Shown here: positions 1 to 5,962 of the stretch, one piece after another
Layout: each line of letters begins with the position of its first letter
Position numbering within the stretch: the first letter of the stretch is position 1
NCBI GenBank assembly: GCA_946999025.1
Contig: CAMQBP010000128.1
Coordinates: 1 to 5,993 of the forward strand
DNA length: 5,993 bases
Origin: an uncultured Prevotella sp.
Lineage (GTDB): Bacteria > Bacteroidota > Bacteroidia > Bacteroidales > Bacteroidaceae
Direction of reading: 5' to 3'
Notes under the pieces: model-generated
The model's input: the letters and a program-made list of their open reading frames with translations, nothing else
The model's database searches: none
What the model was told of the DNA's origin: nothing
Translations under genes and position numbers: made by a program

Positions 1-602
1 AGGTTCTCCATAGACGGGATATCCGTACCCTCCAAGGGTATACCATCCAACACCCACAGCGGCTCTTGCGTGCCATTGATGGATGCAGTACCACGAATTC
101 GTATCTTCACTGGTGCGCCCGGTGCGCCCGAACTGCTTACTGTAGACAGTCCGGCTATCTGTCCTGCCAAGGCTTGGTCGATGTTCTTCACCGCTCCAAC
201 GGCCTTGTCAGAGATGTCAACGGTAGTGACTGCCGCCGTCAACTTGCGTCTGTCAATGCGCTGGTAACCCGTTACAACTACTTCGTTGATAGAATGTGCG
301 TCGGGCATCAACACGATTTCATAATGGTTGACACCCGCCTTCAACTTAATGGTTTGCGTGGTGTAGCCAATATAACTAACGGTTATCTCTTTTGTTGACT
401 TATCAACAGGTAGCTTAAACTTACCTTCATAGTCGGTAATGGTACCACTACTGACCTTACCACTACCCTTGCTGATGGTGGCTCCAATAAGCGGTTCGTC
501 CTTTATATCACCGTCCGTCACGGTTCCGGTGATGATTCTTTCTTGTGCAAAGCCTTGCAAGGCGCATAGCATCAGAAAGAGGATTGTATAGATTTTCTTC
601 AT
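1..602 (-). CDS. SusC/RagA-family TonB-linked outer membrane transporter, N-terminal part (runs off left edge)
   Basis: Reading down from the ATG at 602-600 gives 200 complete codons without a stop, and the frame is still open at the window edge. This is the N-terminal fifth or so of a protein that is usually about 1000 residues. A Sec signal peptide (MKKIYTILFLMLCALQGFA, cut before Q20) is followed by a carboxypeptidase-regulatory-like beta-sandwich (about 23-100; GTVTDGD, PLIGATI, GTITDYEGKF, VSYIGY). Next come a TonB-box-like NEVVVTGYQ (106-114) and the start of the plug domain, with IRIRGTASINGTQEPLWVLDG (167-187), the hallmark of SusC/RagA proteins. By family knowledge, such proteins form an outer-membrane barrel, capped by a SusD lipoprotein, that imports oligosaccharides or peptides using TonB energy. 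The SusD gene would lie beyond position 1. The gene starts 19 nt after the protease stop with no room for a promoter, so it is probably co-transcribed with the protease. The substrate is unknown. Confidence 0.94.
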   Translation of the reverse strand, partial: MKKIYTILFLMLCALQGFAQERIITGTVTDGDIKDEPLIGATISKGSGKVSSGTITDYEGKFKLPVDKSTKEITVSYIGYTTQTIKLKAGVNHYEIVLMPDAHSINEVVVTGYQRIDRRKLTAAVTTVDISDKAVGAVKNIDQALAGQIAGLSTVSSSGAPGAPVKIRIRGTASINGTQEPLWVLDGIPLEGTDIPSMEN

Positions 603-621
603 CTTGATTGTGTTATTATAC

Positions 622-3219
622 TTATTTTGTTAGGCCCAAGCCTGTCTGTATACGCAAAATCATATCCTCATAATGGAGGCGTGCCGCCAAGTTGGCACCA
701 CGCATACGTGTTTTCAATAGCTTCATCACACGAATCATCTCGCCACGCTTCAGACTCAAGGCATCGCTGTTGCGGCTCACCTGTCCATTGGTGAGCATGA
801 CTTTCCTGGACTTACTGCTCAAATAATTGTCACGCTCACAAGCCAAATGCCGTTGAGCATCTGCGAACATGTCGGCTTCATACAGTTTTTTGTTAATCTT
901 CACCCCTTCATTTTCAGCCGCCGCAGTAATCAAAGCGTCAATAAAACTCTTCTGAAGATTGCGCTCCAACAAGTCGGGTGACTTGCCCGAAAGAGTAGAT
1001 TTGAAGATGTGGCGATGCAACATATCCATGAAAGTGGCTGCGGTGAAGGCCGCCTTACCATTTTCATATTCGTTCTCATACATGCGGATGATACGCTCAT
1101 TGTTCAGCAAATCCCACAGAATATAGTTCTGTTGATTTTTCAACATGTAGTTGGGTTGTTGCTCTTCGACACCCAATGGTGTCTTACGCTGTATGTAGGT
1201 CAGCTTGGAAAGCGGGGTGTCAAACAGCCATTTGGGATGGGTTAGCACCTCATCCAGCAAGAACTGCAGAGCCTCACGCTGCTTGCTTTTCTCGACAAAG
1301 TGGAACGATGTCTGCCCGTCACCAACCGTGAGGTTCTCCAAGTACATGCCACCAATATTGGCCATGACATGATACAGGTACAGGCTCCATTGATAAATCA
1401 CCGCCGAATAAAGGTTGGAAGCCTCGTCGTAGTCTTGCCCGGGTTCGCCGGTGGTGGTCCACTTGACGATGTTGGGCATGATGCGCTTGAGGTTGGCAAT
1501 GCCATACCGAGCCGATTTCACGGCATCATCACCCAAATCTTCGCTCAAGGCACGTGGGTCGATGGCTGTTCGTTGCGGCTGCGCCTCCATGTACTTGTAC
1601 AACTTGCCCGTATGTTTTTTCAAGAAATCGTTCAGCTCCTTCTTCTCATTCGTTCCCTTTGGATACCAGCGATAGGCCCACTCAATGGCCATAAGGTCGT
1701 AAGGACCGATGTTGGGCGACATCACTTTCACCCCATCACCCGGCTGGGCGACATAGTTAAAGCGAGCATAGTCCATGATGGATGCCGACGTTCCGCCCAT
1801 TCGCGCGGTAAAACTTGCCGACCGAAGGGAATCGGTAGGATAAGCGTTAGACGCAATCATATTATGCCGAAGACCCAAAGAGTGGCCAACCTCGTGGCAC
1901 GCTACGAAGCGCACCGCGTCGCCAATGAGCGCTTCGGGCAGTCGCAAGGAGCGTGCTTCGGGGTTCTGTGCGCCCGTTTGCACCATGATCCATTCGCTGA
2001 TGAGCGACTGCACATTGTGCCACCAGATGATGTCTGCCTCTAATATCTCACCCGTTCGGGGGTCGATAACCGATGGCCCCATGGCGTTGGCCTTGGTTGA
2101 TGCGGAATAGGTCAGCACCGAATAGCCCATGTCGTCGCCCACCTGAGCCAAACTATCTGTATAGTCGAACACCTGCACCGCATTCTTGAAGCCGGCCCGT
2201 TCGAAAGCTTTATTCCAGTCGGTCATACCTTTCTTTATATAGGGGCGCAAATGTTTGGGTACGGCCTGGTCGATATAAAAAACGATGGGAGTTTGCGGTT
2301 CTACGAGTTCACCACGCATATAGGCGGCGGTATCGGAAGGAACAAGCCGCCAGCGCGTCACATAGTGCTTGTGTTCCACCTTGTGTTGATAATCGTCGTA
2401 ACGAAGGTTTGACGTGGTAAAGAAGCCCACACGGGCATCTTCCTCACGCCCTTGCATGGGATATTGGGGCAAGAGCGACAACGAAGAGCTCACCACCACC
2501 GTGACATTCACCTTACTGTTGCCCTCGTGAACCGTAGTAGTTAACTCTGATGTGGCTGTCACATTGTTCTTAAAAGCCTTGACATCGAGTATGCGCGACA
2601 AGTCAGTGGTGGGGCTGGTGCCCAGATTGATGTTGTTGAACACGTCGTTCAAACAGTTCTGCTTACCGTTGTACAAGTCGTTCACCTTCACGATAAGCGT
2701 GGAAGAGTCGCTTGGTACGGCCTCAATCTTCAAGCTGGCGAGGATGGGATCGATGTAATTGTCCTTCACCGACCGTGCCATAGCTGCATATACGGGCACT
2801 TCGGGCGTGACGCGTTGTTGGCGAATAAGCAACCGTTTCTGCTTCTTCGCCCATTCCAACCGCACGGTTTGGTTCTCATAGTTGATGCCTTTGTTCACTC
2901 CCGATTCGTTTAATTCAGAGGGAACCTGCTGCAATCGGTTCACCACCAGGAACTCGCGTCCCATCAGTTTGGTGGGTATTTCATAATAAATGGTGTCACC
3001 TTTCTTGATGACATTAAAGACACCCTTCATCTCAACCGAGTCGCGACCCGTGAGACGTTTATAGGAAGAAATGGGCTTCTCTACCGGTTTCTTCTTTTTA
3101 GTGAATGGCCAAATATGAAAGGCTGCACGCATTTCCACGGGTGTGGTTGATAACATGAAACCTGCACAGATGATTAAGAATAATGATTTACCTTTATGAC
3201 GAAAACAATTTTTAAGCAT
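622..3219 (-). CDS. Exported zinc-dependent metalloprotease (DUF5118-DUF5117-DUF4953 architecture), 865 aa
   Basis: This is a complete gene with an ATG start and a TAA stop. The N-terminus has basic residues and a hydrophobic stretch (about 12-24, LFLIICAGFML), consistent with export. There is a Cys at 18, but LIIC is a poor lipobox, so whether it is a lipoprotein is uncertain. The region at about 50-98 (YKRLTG, GVFNVIKKGDTIYYEIP, LMGREFLVVNRL) matches the DUF5118-type domain. About 100-295 matches DUF5117. The rest is the DUF4953-type catalytic part, beginning near VFYIDQAVPKHLRPYIKKG (about 313). The zinc site HEVGHSLGLRH is H442, E443, H446 and H452, followed by SIMDY with M482 as a Met-turn. 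This HExxHxxGxxH plus Met-turn layout is metzincin-like. All three ligands and the catalytic Glu are present and the length is normal for the family, so the enzyme is probably active in the periplasm or at the cell surface. Substrates of this family are mostly unknown. It lies just upstream of a SusC gene and has its own promoter candidate. Confidence 0.93.
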   Translation of the reverse strand: MLKNCFRHKGKSLFLIICAGFMLSTTPVEMRAAFHIWPFTKKKKPVEKPISSYKRLTGRDSVEMKGVFNVIKKGDTIYYEIPTKLMGREFLVVNRLQQVPSELNESGVNKGINYENQTVRLEWAKKQKRLLIRQQRVTPEVPVYAAMARSVKDNYIDPILASLKIEAVPSDSSTLIVKVNDLYNGKQNCLNDVFNNINLGTSPTTDLSRILDVKAFKNNVTATSELTTTVHEGNSKVNVTVVVSSSLSLLPQYPMQGREEDARVGFFTTSNLRYDDYQHKVEHKHYVTRWRLVPSDTAAYMRGELVEPQTPIVFYIDQAVPKHLRPYIKKGMTDWNKAFERAGFKNAVQVFDYTDSLAQVGDDMGYSVLTYSASTKANAMGPSVIDPRTGEILEADIIWWHNVQSLISEWIMVQTGAQNPEARSLRLPEALIGDAVRFVACHEVGHSLGLRHNMIASNAYPTDSLRSASFTARMGGTSASIMDYARFNYVAQPGDGVKVMSPNIGPYDLMAIEWAYRWYPKGTNEKKELNDFLKKHTGKLYKYMEAQPQRTAIDPRALSEDLGDDAVKSARYGIANLKRIMPNIVKWTTTGEPGQDYDEASNLYSAVIYQWSLYLYHVMANIGGMYLENLTVGDGQTSFHFVEKSKQREALQFLLDEVLTHPKWLFDTPLSKLTYIQRKTPLGVEEQQPNYMLKNQQNYILWDLLNNERIIRMYENEYENGKAAFTAATFMDMLHRHIFKSTLSGKSPDLLERNLQKSFIDALITAAAENEGVKINKKLYEADMFADAQRHLACERDNYLSSKSRKVMLTNGQVSRNSDALSLKRGEMIRVMKLLKTRMRGANLAARLHYEDMILRIQTGLGLTK

Positions 3220-3253
3220 TAATTTGATAATTATTAAACAAAAATGAATCGAG

Positions 3254-3287
3254 AAACTGCTATCCTATTTACAAACTGCCTATTTAC
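3254..3287 (-). repeat. Imperfect tandem direct repeat in the metalloprotease leader
   Basis: On the plus strand the two adjacent units are AAACTGC-TATC-CTATTTAC (3254-3272) and AAACTGC-CTATTTAC (3273-3287). They are identical except for a 4-nt insertion in the first. They lie between the predicted transcription start and the ATG, so they would be in the mRNA leader. A tandem binding site for a regulator or a slipped-strand duplication are both possible. The repeat itself is certain, its role is not. Confidence 0.6.
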
Positions 3288-3318
3288 AGCTTTCGATTTA
3301 TCTCAAACTTTCTGCTTG

Positions 3319-3350
3319 CAAAATTAAGCTTTTTCTTCCATAATGCCAAG
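3319..3350 (-). promoter_or_regulatory. Bacteroidota-type promoter candidate for the metalloprotease-SusC unit
   Basis: Read on the minus strand, TTG (3349-3347, in CTTGG) is followed by a 20-nt spacer and then TAATTTTG (3326-3319), an exact match to the Bacteroidota -7 consensus TAnnTTTG with its -33 TTG at the usual distance. Transcription would start near 3311-3315, leaving a leader of roughly 95 nt. The region between the boxes includes the word GCATTATGGAAGAAAAA, which recurs near the right end of the window. The assignment rests on pattern match only. Confidence 0.6.
3330..3350 (-). repeat. Copy A of a dispersed 21-nt word (inverted relative to 5942-5962)
   Basis: On the minus strand this reads CTTG followed by the 17-nt core GCATTATGGAAGAAAAA (which shares its first G with the match to copy B). 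It differs from 5942-5962 at one base, the fourth (G here, C there). It sits across the -33 box and spacer of the protease promoter. As DNA it contains a five-codon frame, MEEKA and stop, that would lie upstream of the predicted transcription start. Confidence 0.5.
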
Positions 3351-3403
3351 AAAATTACCCTTAAAGAAACTTTTTCCTCCTTTCTCATGTGAGAGATCTA
3401 CAG

Positions 3404-4501
3404 TTACTTGATGACATTCATTCGCCAAGTAATACCAAGGTCAAGTATGGAATGTTTGTCTTGCAGATAGCCAGCAGGATTGGTATTCTTACCAAAGCAA
3501 TAACTATAGTTGGCATGTAGACGCACTTTCTTGTTTTTTAGTGGATAGTATTCTAATCCTGCACCAACGCGTGTGATTTCGGTTCCTTCATATAAAGCCA
3601 GATCAGCGCGAGGCTGGGCTTGCTCGACTGTCTTTTGATTGGATTCATCCAAGGGAGCAGATGCCTGGGGATTGGTGTCTACGCCTGCATGATTCACGTC
3701 GTAACTCGCCTTTGCCCAAAGGTTAACCTGTGGCGATGGCTGGTAATCAACACGAGCAGTCATGGAGCAATCCTTGAAAAGGAATGTCTGCCCCGTGGTG
3801 GCACGGTTCATGTAATCCACGTCTATTTGCAGATTGTCAGCCACATCGAACCGATTACCAAAAGAAAGGTAGTTGATAAATTTCCCTGGCGCATACTCCA
3901 TGAAGTTGACAGACCAATCGGTGTGTAACATGCCATGGTTTCCATACCATATCAGGTTGTAGGCATACATCTCGGAAGATATTCCACTATTTCGCTTATA
4001 CACTTTCTGGAACGGGCTTTCCACCATTTGCAAGAAGAATTGGTCTTTTTGGTTTGTGGTTTGATAACCCAGCCACACTCCCCACGCATAGCAGGGAAAG
4101 TTGTAACAGAATTCAAAGAGTTGAAAACAATCGATAGGAGCTGGATCAAACTCCCACGGTCCACATAGCACAGCCCACTTACCACCAGAGAGTGTCCAAT
4201 TTTGGTTTGCGTGATAAGTAAGGAAGAGCCAGTCGGTAGCATCAAAGAATGTATATTCCTTGTTAATGCCATTCAGTCGTTGCCGATACTTAAAAGAAAA
4301 CTTCGGGGAGATGTTACCATTGATGAGAATGTTGAAAATATTTCCCTTAAAACCTGTTTTATCATTGTTTTTCACACCGTCAACCGATTCACGTTGGTAG
4401 TCGGCTCGTGCTTCAACAGACAGGTTTACATGCCGAGACTCTTGCGCATAGAGCCCCATGCCATAGAAGGTCAGCAAAAGCAGATATATCTTTAATTTCA
4501 T
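3404..4501 (-). CDS. Outer membrane beta-barrel protein, probable porin (OprO/OprP-like, Porin_O_P type), 365 aa
   Basis: The ATG at 4501 gives a clean Sec signal peptide, MKLKIYLLLLTFYGMGLYA, cut before Q20. The mature chain shows alternating amphipathic strands rich in Tyr, Trp and Phe throughout, such as FSFKYRQRLNG (68-78), LQIDVDYMNRA (224-234), VNLWAKASYDVN (259-270) and VRLHANYSYCFG (326-337). It ends in a strand-like ILDLGITWRMNVIK, as expected for an outer-membrane barrel of about 14-16 strands. The segment around 102-146 (LSGGKW, WEFDPAPID, GVWLGYQ) recalls the constriction-loop region of the Bacteroidota phosphate-selective-porin-like family, whose members are usually slightly longer. 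The charged segment at 272-303 is probably a surface loop. Six cysteines, four of them at 113, 125, 132 and 137, are unusual for a barrel. It follows the YitT gene by 73 nt and may be in its operon. Barrel identity is strong, family name is moderate, substrate is unknown. Confidence 0.75.
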   Translation of the reverse strand: MKLKIYLLLLTFYGMGLYAQESRHVNLSVEARADYQRESVDGVKNNDKTGFKGNIFNILINGNISPKFSFKYRQRLNGINKEYTFFDATDWLFLTYHANQNWTLSGGKWAVLCGPWEFDPAPIDCFQLFEFCYNFPCYAWGVWLGYQTTNQKDQFFLQMVESPFQKVYKRNSGISSEMYAYNLIWYGNHGMLHTDWSVNFMEYAPGKFINYLSFGNRFDVADNLQIDVDYMNRATTGQTFLFKDCSMTARVDYQPSPQVNLWAKASYDVNHAGVDTNPQASAPLDESNQKTVEQAQPRADLALYEGTEITRVGAGLEYYPLKNKKVRLHANYSYCFGKNTNPAGYLQDKHSILDLGITWRMNVIK

Positions 4502-4506
4502 AGTAG

Positions 4507-4548
4507 GTTTAAACTAAACTTCATGCATGACAATTGCAAGTATCATGC
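4507..4548 (-). promoter_or_regulatory. Cluster of palindromes between YitT and porin genes (candidate operator)
   Basis: The 73-nt gap before the porin ATG holds GTTTAAAC (4507-4514), a perfect 10-bp palindrome TCATGCATGA (4521-4530), and a second TCATGC at 4543-4548. The last pairs with GCATGA (4525-4530) as a 6-bp inverted repeat with a 12-nt loop. The two TCATGC copies are 22 bp apart, about two helical turns. A weak promoter-like arrangement overlaps them on the minus strand (TTG, 20 nt, TAGTTTA), but it would put transcription start almost at the ATG. A regulator site is possible but unproven, and co-transcription from the YitT promoter is equally likely. Confidence 0.3.
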
Positions 4549-4574
4549 TCCTTTTCTGAAAAGACGTGGCGGCA

Positions 4575-5549
4575 TCAATAATTACTCGTTCGCAACAGTC
4601 CTTTTTTATTCCACAGACCATATACTTCACTCACGGTATCAGAAGTAATAAACGTTTTAAGTCTTTTCTTACTCATGAAATCAATCAAAGTAGAGAACTC
4701 TTCTTTGGTCAACACGATTTCCAACTGTATCTGCTTCTCATTAGAGTAGCCGCCTATCACCTCGTGCAGGGTCACACCACGATGAATGGTATGAACGACA
4801 AAATCCACTATTTTCTGATAATCTTTGGAAATGATATACACACGAGTCTTCGAATTGATATCCGACATAAAATGATTCAGAATCAACCCATTGAGCCATG
4901 TTCCAATTAAACCGATAATCACTAAACTGACTGGGTTAATTGCAAAAGCCGTACAACAAATAGCACCACCTGCTAACATCACGGCAGTACCGAGCTTAAC
5001 ATGGAGATACTTGTTGAAAATCTTCGCAAGAATATCCAGTCCACCCGTGGAAGCATTGATACTGAACAAGATACTTTGGGAGGCGCTCAGAATAAGAACG
5101 AAGCAGAGAAGGTCGAACCAAGGATTGGCAACGGCTTGTCCAGCGACGTAGGTGGTGAAGAGAGATTCGTGTATAGGAACGATGGAGGCAAGAAAATCAA
5201 TCATCGGCCCCAATATCAACGCCGTATACACGGTCTTGGCTCCAAACTCATTGCCGATGAGCAGAAACGAAAGCACCAACAATATCGCATTAATAGTAAA
5301 TATCACCGTACCCACAGACACAAAAGGCATCAACTTGGCGAGTACCAAGGACAACCCCGTAATAGAGCCAATGATGAGTTTACTGGGTATCAAGAAAAAG
5401 TACACACCCAAGGCAGCCACAAACATACCTGCCGTCATGACGACTAATTCAACCCAAAATTGACGCGTGCAGAGGATTCGTTTGATTCGACTCGGTGCAT
5501 TTTTTAACTTCTCTGCGAAAGTCATTTCGCATTCCTGCTTGTTATTCAT
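4575..5549 (-). CDS. YitT-family membrane protein (DUF161 repeats plus C-terminal DUF2179), 324 aa
   Basis: The protein has six or so hydrophobic segments, at about 33-54, 60-74, 78-99, 106-124, 145-163 and a double span at 186-220. The family motif STGGLDILAKIF lies at 167-178. A soluble C-terminal domain at about 235-312 (KTRVYIISKDYQKIVDFVV, HRGVTLHEVIGGYS, LTKEEFSTLIDFM) matches DUF2179. This is the standard YitT layout and length. The family is widespread in inner membranes, and its transport or sensing role is not established. I chose the ATG at 5549 (MNNKQECEMTF) because the preceding sequence is AT-rich as is typical of Bacteroidota starts. The frame extends to a GTG at 5591, adding 14 residues (MVLIVNQKPLNLSI), and an ATG at 5525 is also possible. 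It is first in the minus-strand series, with a promoter candidate about 120 nt upstream. The stop is TGA, and a porin-like gene follows after 73 nt. Confidence 0.92.
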   Translation of the reverse strand: MNNKQECEMTFAEKLKNAPSRIKRILCTRQFWVELVVMTAGMFVAALGVYFFLIPSKLIIGSITGLSLVLAKLMPFVSVGTVIFTINAILLVLSFLLIGNEFGAKTVYTALILGPMIDFLASIVPIHESLFTTYVAGQAVANPWFDLLCFVLILSASQSILFSINASTGGLDILAKIFNKYLHVKLGTAVMLAGGAICCTAFAINPVSLVIIGLIGTWLNGLILNHFMSDINSKTRVYIISKDYQKIVDFVVHTIHRGVTLHEVIGGYSNEKQIQLEIVLTKEEFSTLIDFMSKKRLKTFITSDTVSEVYGLWNKKGLLRTSNY

Positions 5550-5667
5550 AATGCTTAAATTTAAAGGTTTCTGGTTAACTATGAGAACCACTATTGTTCC
5601 CGCTCGTTCCGTGTTTCTCTGCTGTCCCTCTTTCGAATTATAAGCGACAACGATTATTAAAACTGTG

Positions 5668-5698
5668 CAAATTTAATGCATTTTTATCAATACGCAAG
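5668..5698 (-). promoter_or_regulatory. Bacteroidota-type promoter candidate for the YitT gene
   Basis: Minus-strand CTTG (5698-5695) is followed by a 19-nt spacer and then TAAATTTG (5675-5668), an exact TAnnTTTG -7 box at normal spacing. Transcription would begin near 5660-5664, giving a leader of about 110 nt to the ATG at 5549. The GTG at 5591 would also lie within the transcript, so the promoter does not decide the start. The leader contains TGGTT/AACCA (5572-5590), a 5-bp weak hairpin. Confidence 0.6.
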
Positions 5699-5860
5699 TT
5701 TTTGGACTATTTTTTAGTTAAAAAATCTCCTCTCAAGGTAGAAAAACGAAACAAAAACCCTATTGAGCACAACAAATGCTGGTTATAAATAAAAGCAAAC
5801 AATCTTGGATGACACGAAGGAAAGACAGAACCACAATTGACATCACTGCCCCTTCTATAT

Positions 5861-5911
5861 ACTGTCGAGCCAACAATCTCAACAATGGCTCAGTAGAAAT
5901 TTCCTGGGGAA
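5861..5911. repeat. Inverted repeats in the divergent intergenic region
   Basis: GAGCCA (5867-5872) pairs with TGGCTC (5886-5891) around a 13-nt loop. Flanking ACTG (5861-5864) and CAGT (5891-5894) can extend the pairing if a short bulge is allowed. Directly after come the palindrome GAAATTTC (5896-5903) and TTCC-TGG-GGAA (5901-5911). No T-run follows, so this is not a standard terminator. It could be an operator cluster or a structured leader for a plus-strand transcript. Functional meaning is speculative. Confidence 0.35.
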
Positions 5912-5941
5912 TAATTTGTTATTTATCTTAATAATTCTGAC

Positions 5942-5962
5942 CTTCGCATTATGGAAGAAAAA
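5942..5962 (+). repeat. Copy B of the dispersed 21-nt word
   Basis: The plus strand has CTTC then GCATTATGGAAGAAAAA, a 20 of 21 match to the reverse complement of 3330-3350. Similarity stops on both sides, so this is a short shared element and not part of a longer duplication. It overlaps the possible gene start at 5951. Confidence 0.5.

Larger units (their letters stand above)
3220..3403 (-). promoter_or_regulatory. 184-nt leader/intergenic region upstream of the metalloprotease
   Basis: The gap between the porin stop and the protease start contains no plausible gene. It holds a Bacteroidota-type promoter candidate, an imperfect tandem direct repeat in the predicted 5' untranslated leader, and a very AT-rich stretch just before the ATG (TTTAATAATTATCAAATTA). 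The AT-rich stretch stands in for a Shine-Dalgarno sequence, as is usual in this phylum. No convincing terminator for the porin gene is visible, so some read-through from upstream is possible. Confidence 0.6.

Noticed and set aside
66..398. Plus-strand open frames of 110 and 65 codons opposite the SusC N-terminus
   Set aside because: They overlap the unmistakable SusC plug and regulatory-like domain in the opposite direction and have no protein features of their own.
1300..2043. A 247-codon plus-strand open frame opposite the metalloprotease
   Set aside because: It lies entirely antisense to the conserved catalytic region of a clear gene, shows no recognisable domain, and is best explained by codon structure on the opposite strand.
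3232..3236. Search for a Shine-Dalgarno sequence upstream of each start
   Set aside because: None of the minus-strand genes has a purine-rich anti-16S match at the right distance. AT-rich leaders are normal for Bacteroidota, so absence is not informative.
3383..3394. TCTCA-TG-TGAGA palindrome after the porin stop, considered as a terminator
   Set aside because: The stem is at most 4-5 bp with too small a loop, low GC, and no T-run on the minus strand after it.
3952..4272. A 106-codon minus-strand frame inside the porin gene
   Set aside because: It is in another frame of the porin, and the porin frame has the signal peptide and barrel strands.
4551..4563. CTTTTC/GAAAAG mirror after the YitT stop, considered as a terminator
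   Set aside because: The one-base centre cannot form a loop, the usable stem is about 5 weak base pairs, and no T-run follows.
5001..5447. A 148-codon plus-strand open frame opposite the YitT gene
   Set aside because: It is antisense to well-supported membrane segments. Its highly polar, Lys/Arg/Gln/Asn-rich translation is what reverse reading of hydrophobic codons produces.
5594..5788. A 64-codon plus-strand frame in the right intergenic region
   Set aside because: It crosses the YitT promoter candidate, is AT-driven in composition, and has no domain or initiation context supporting it.
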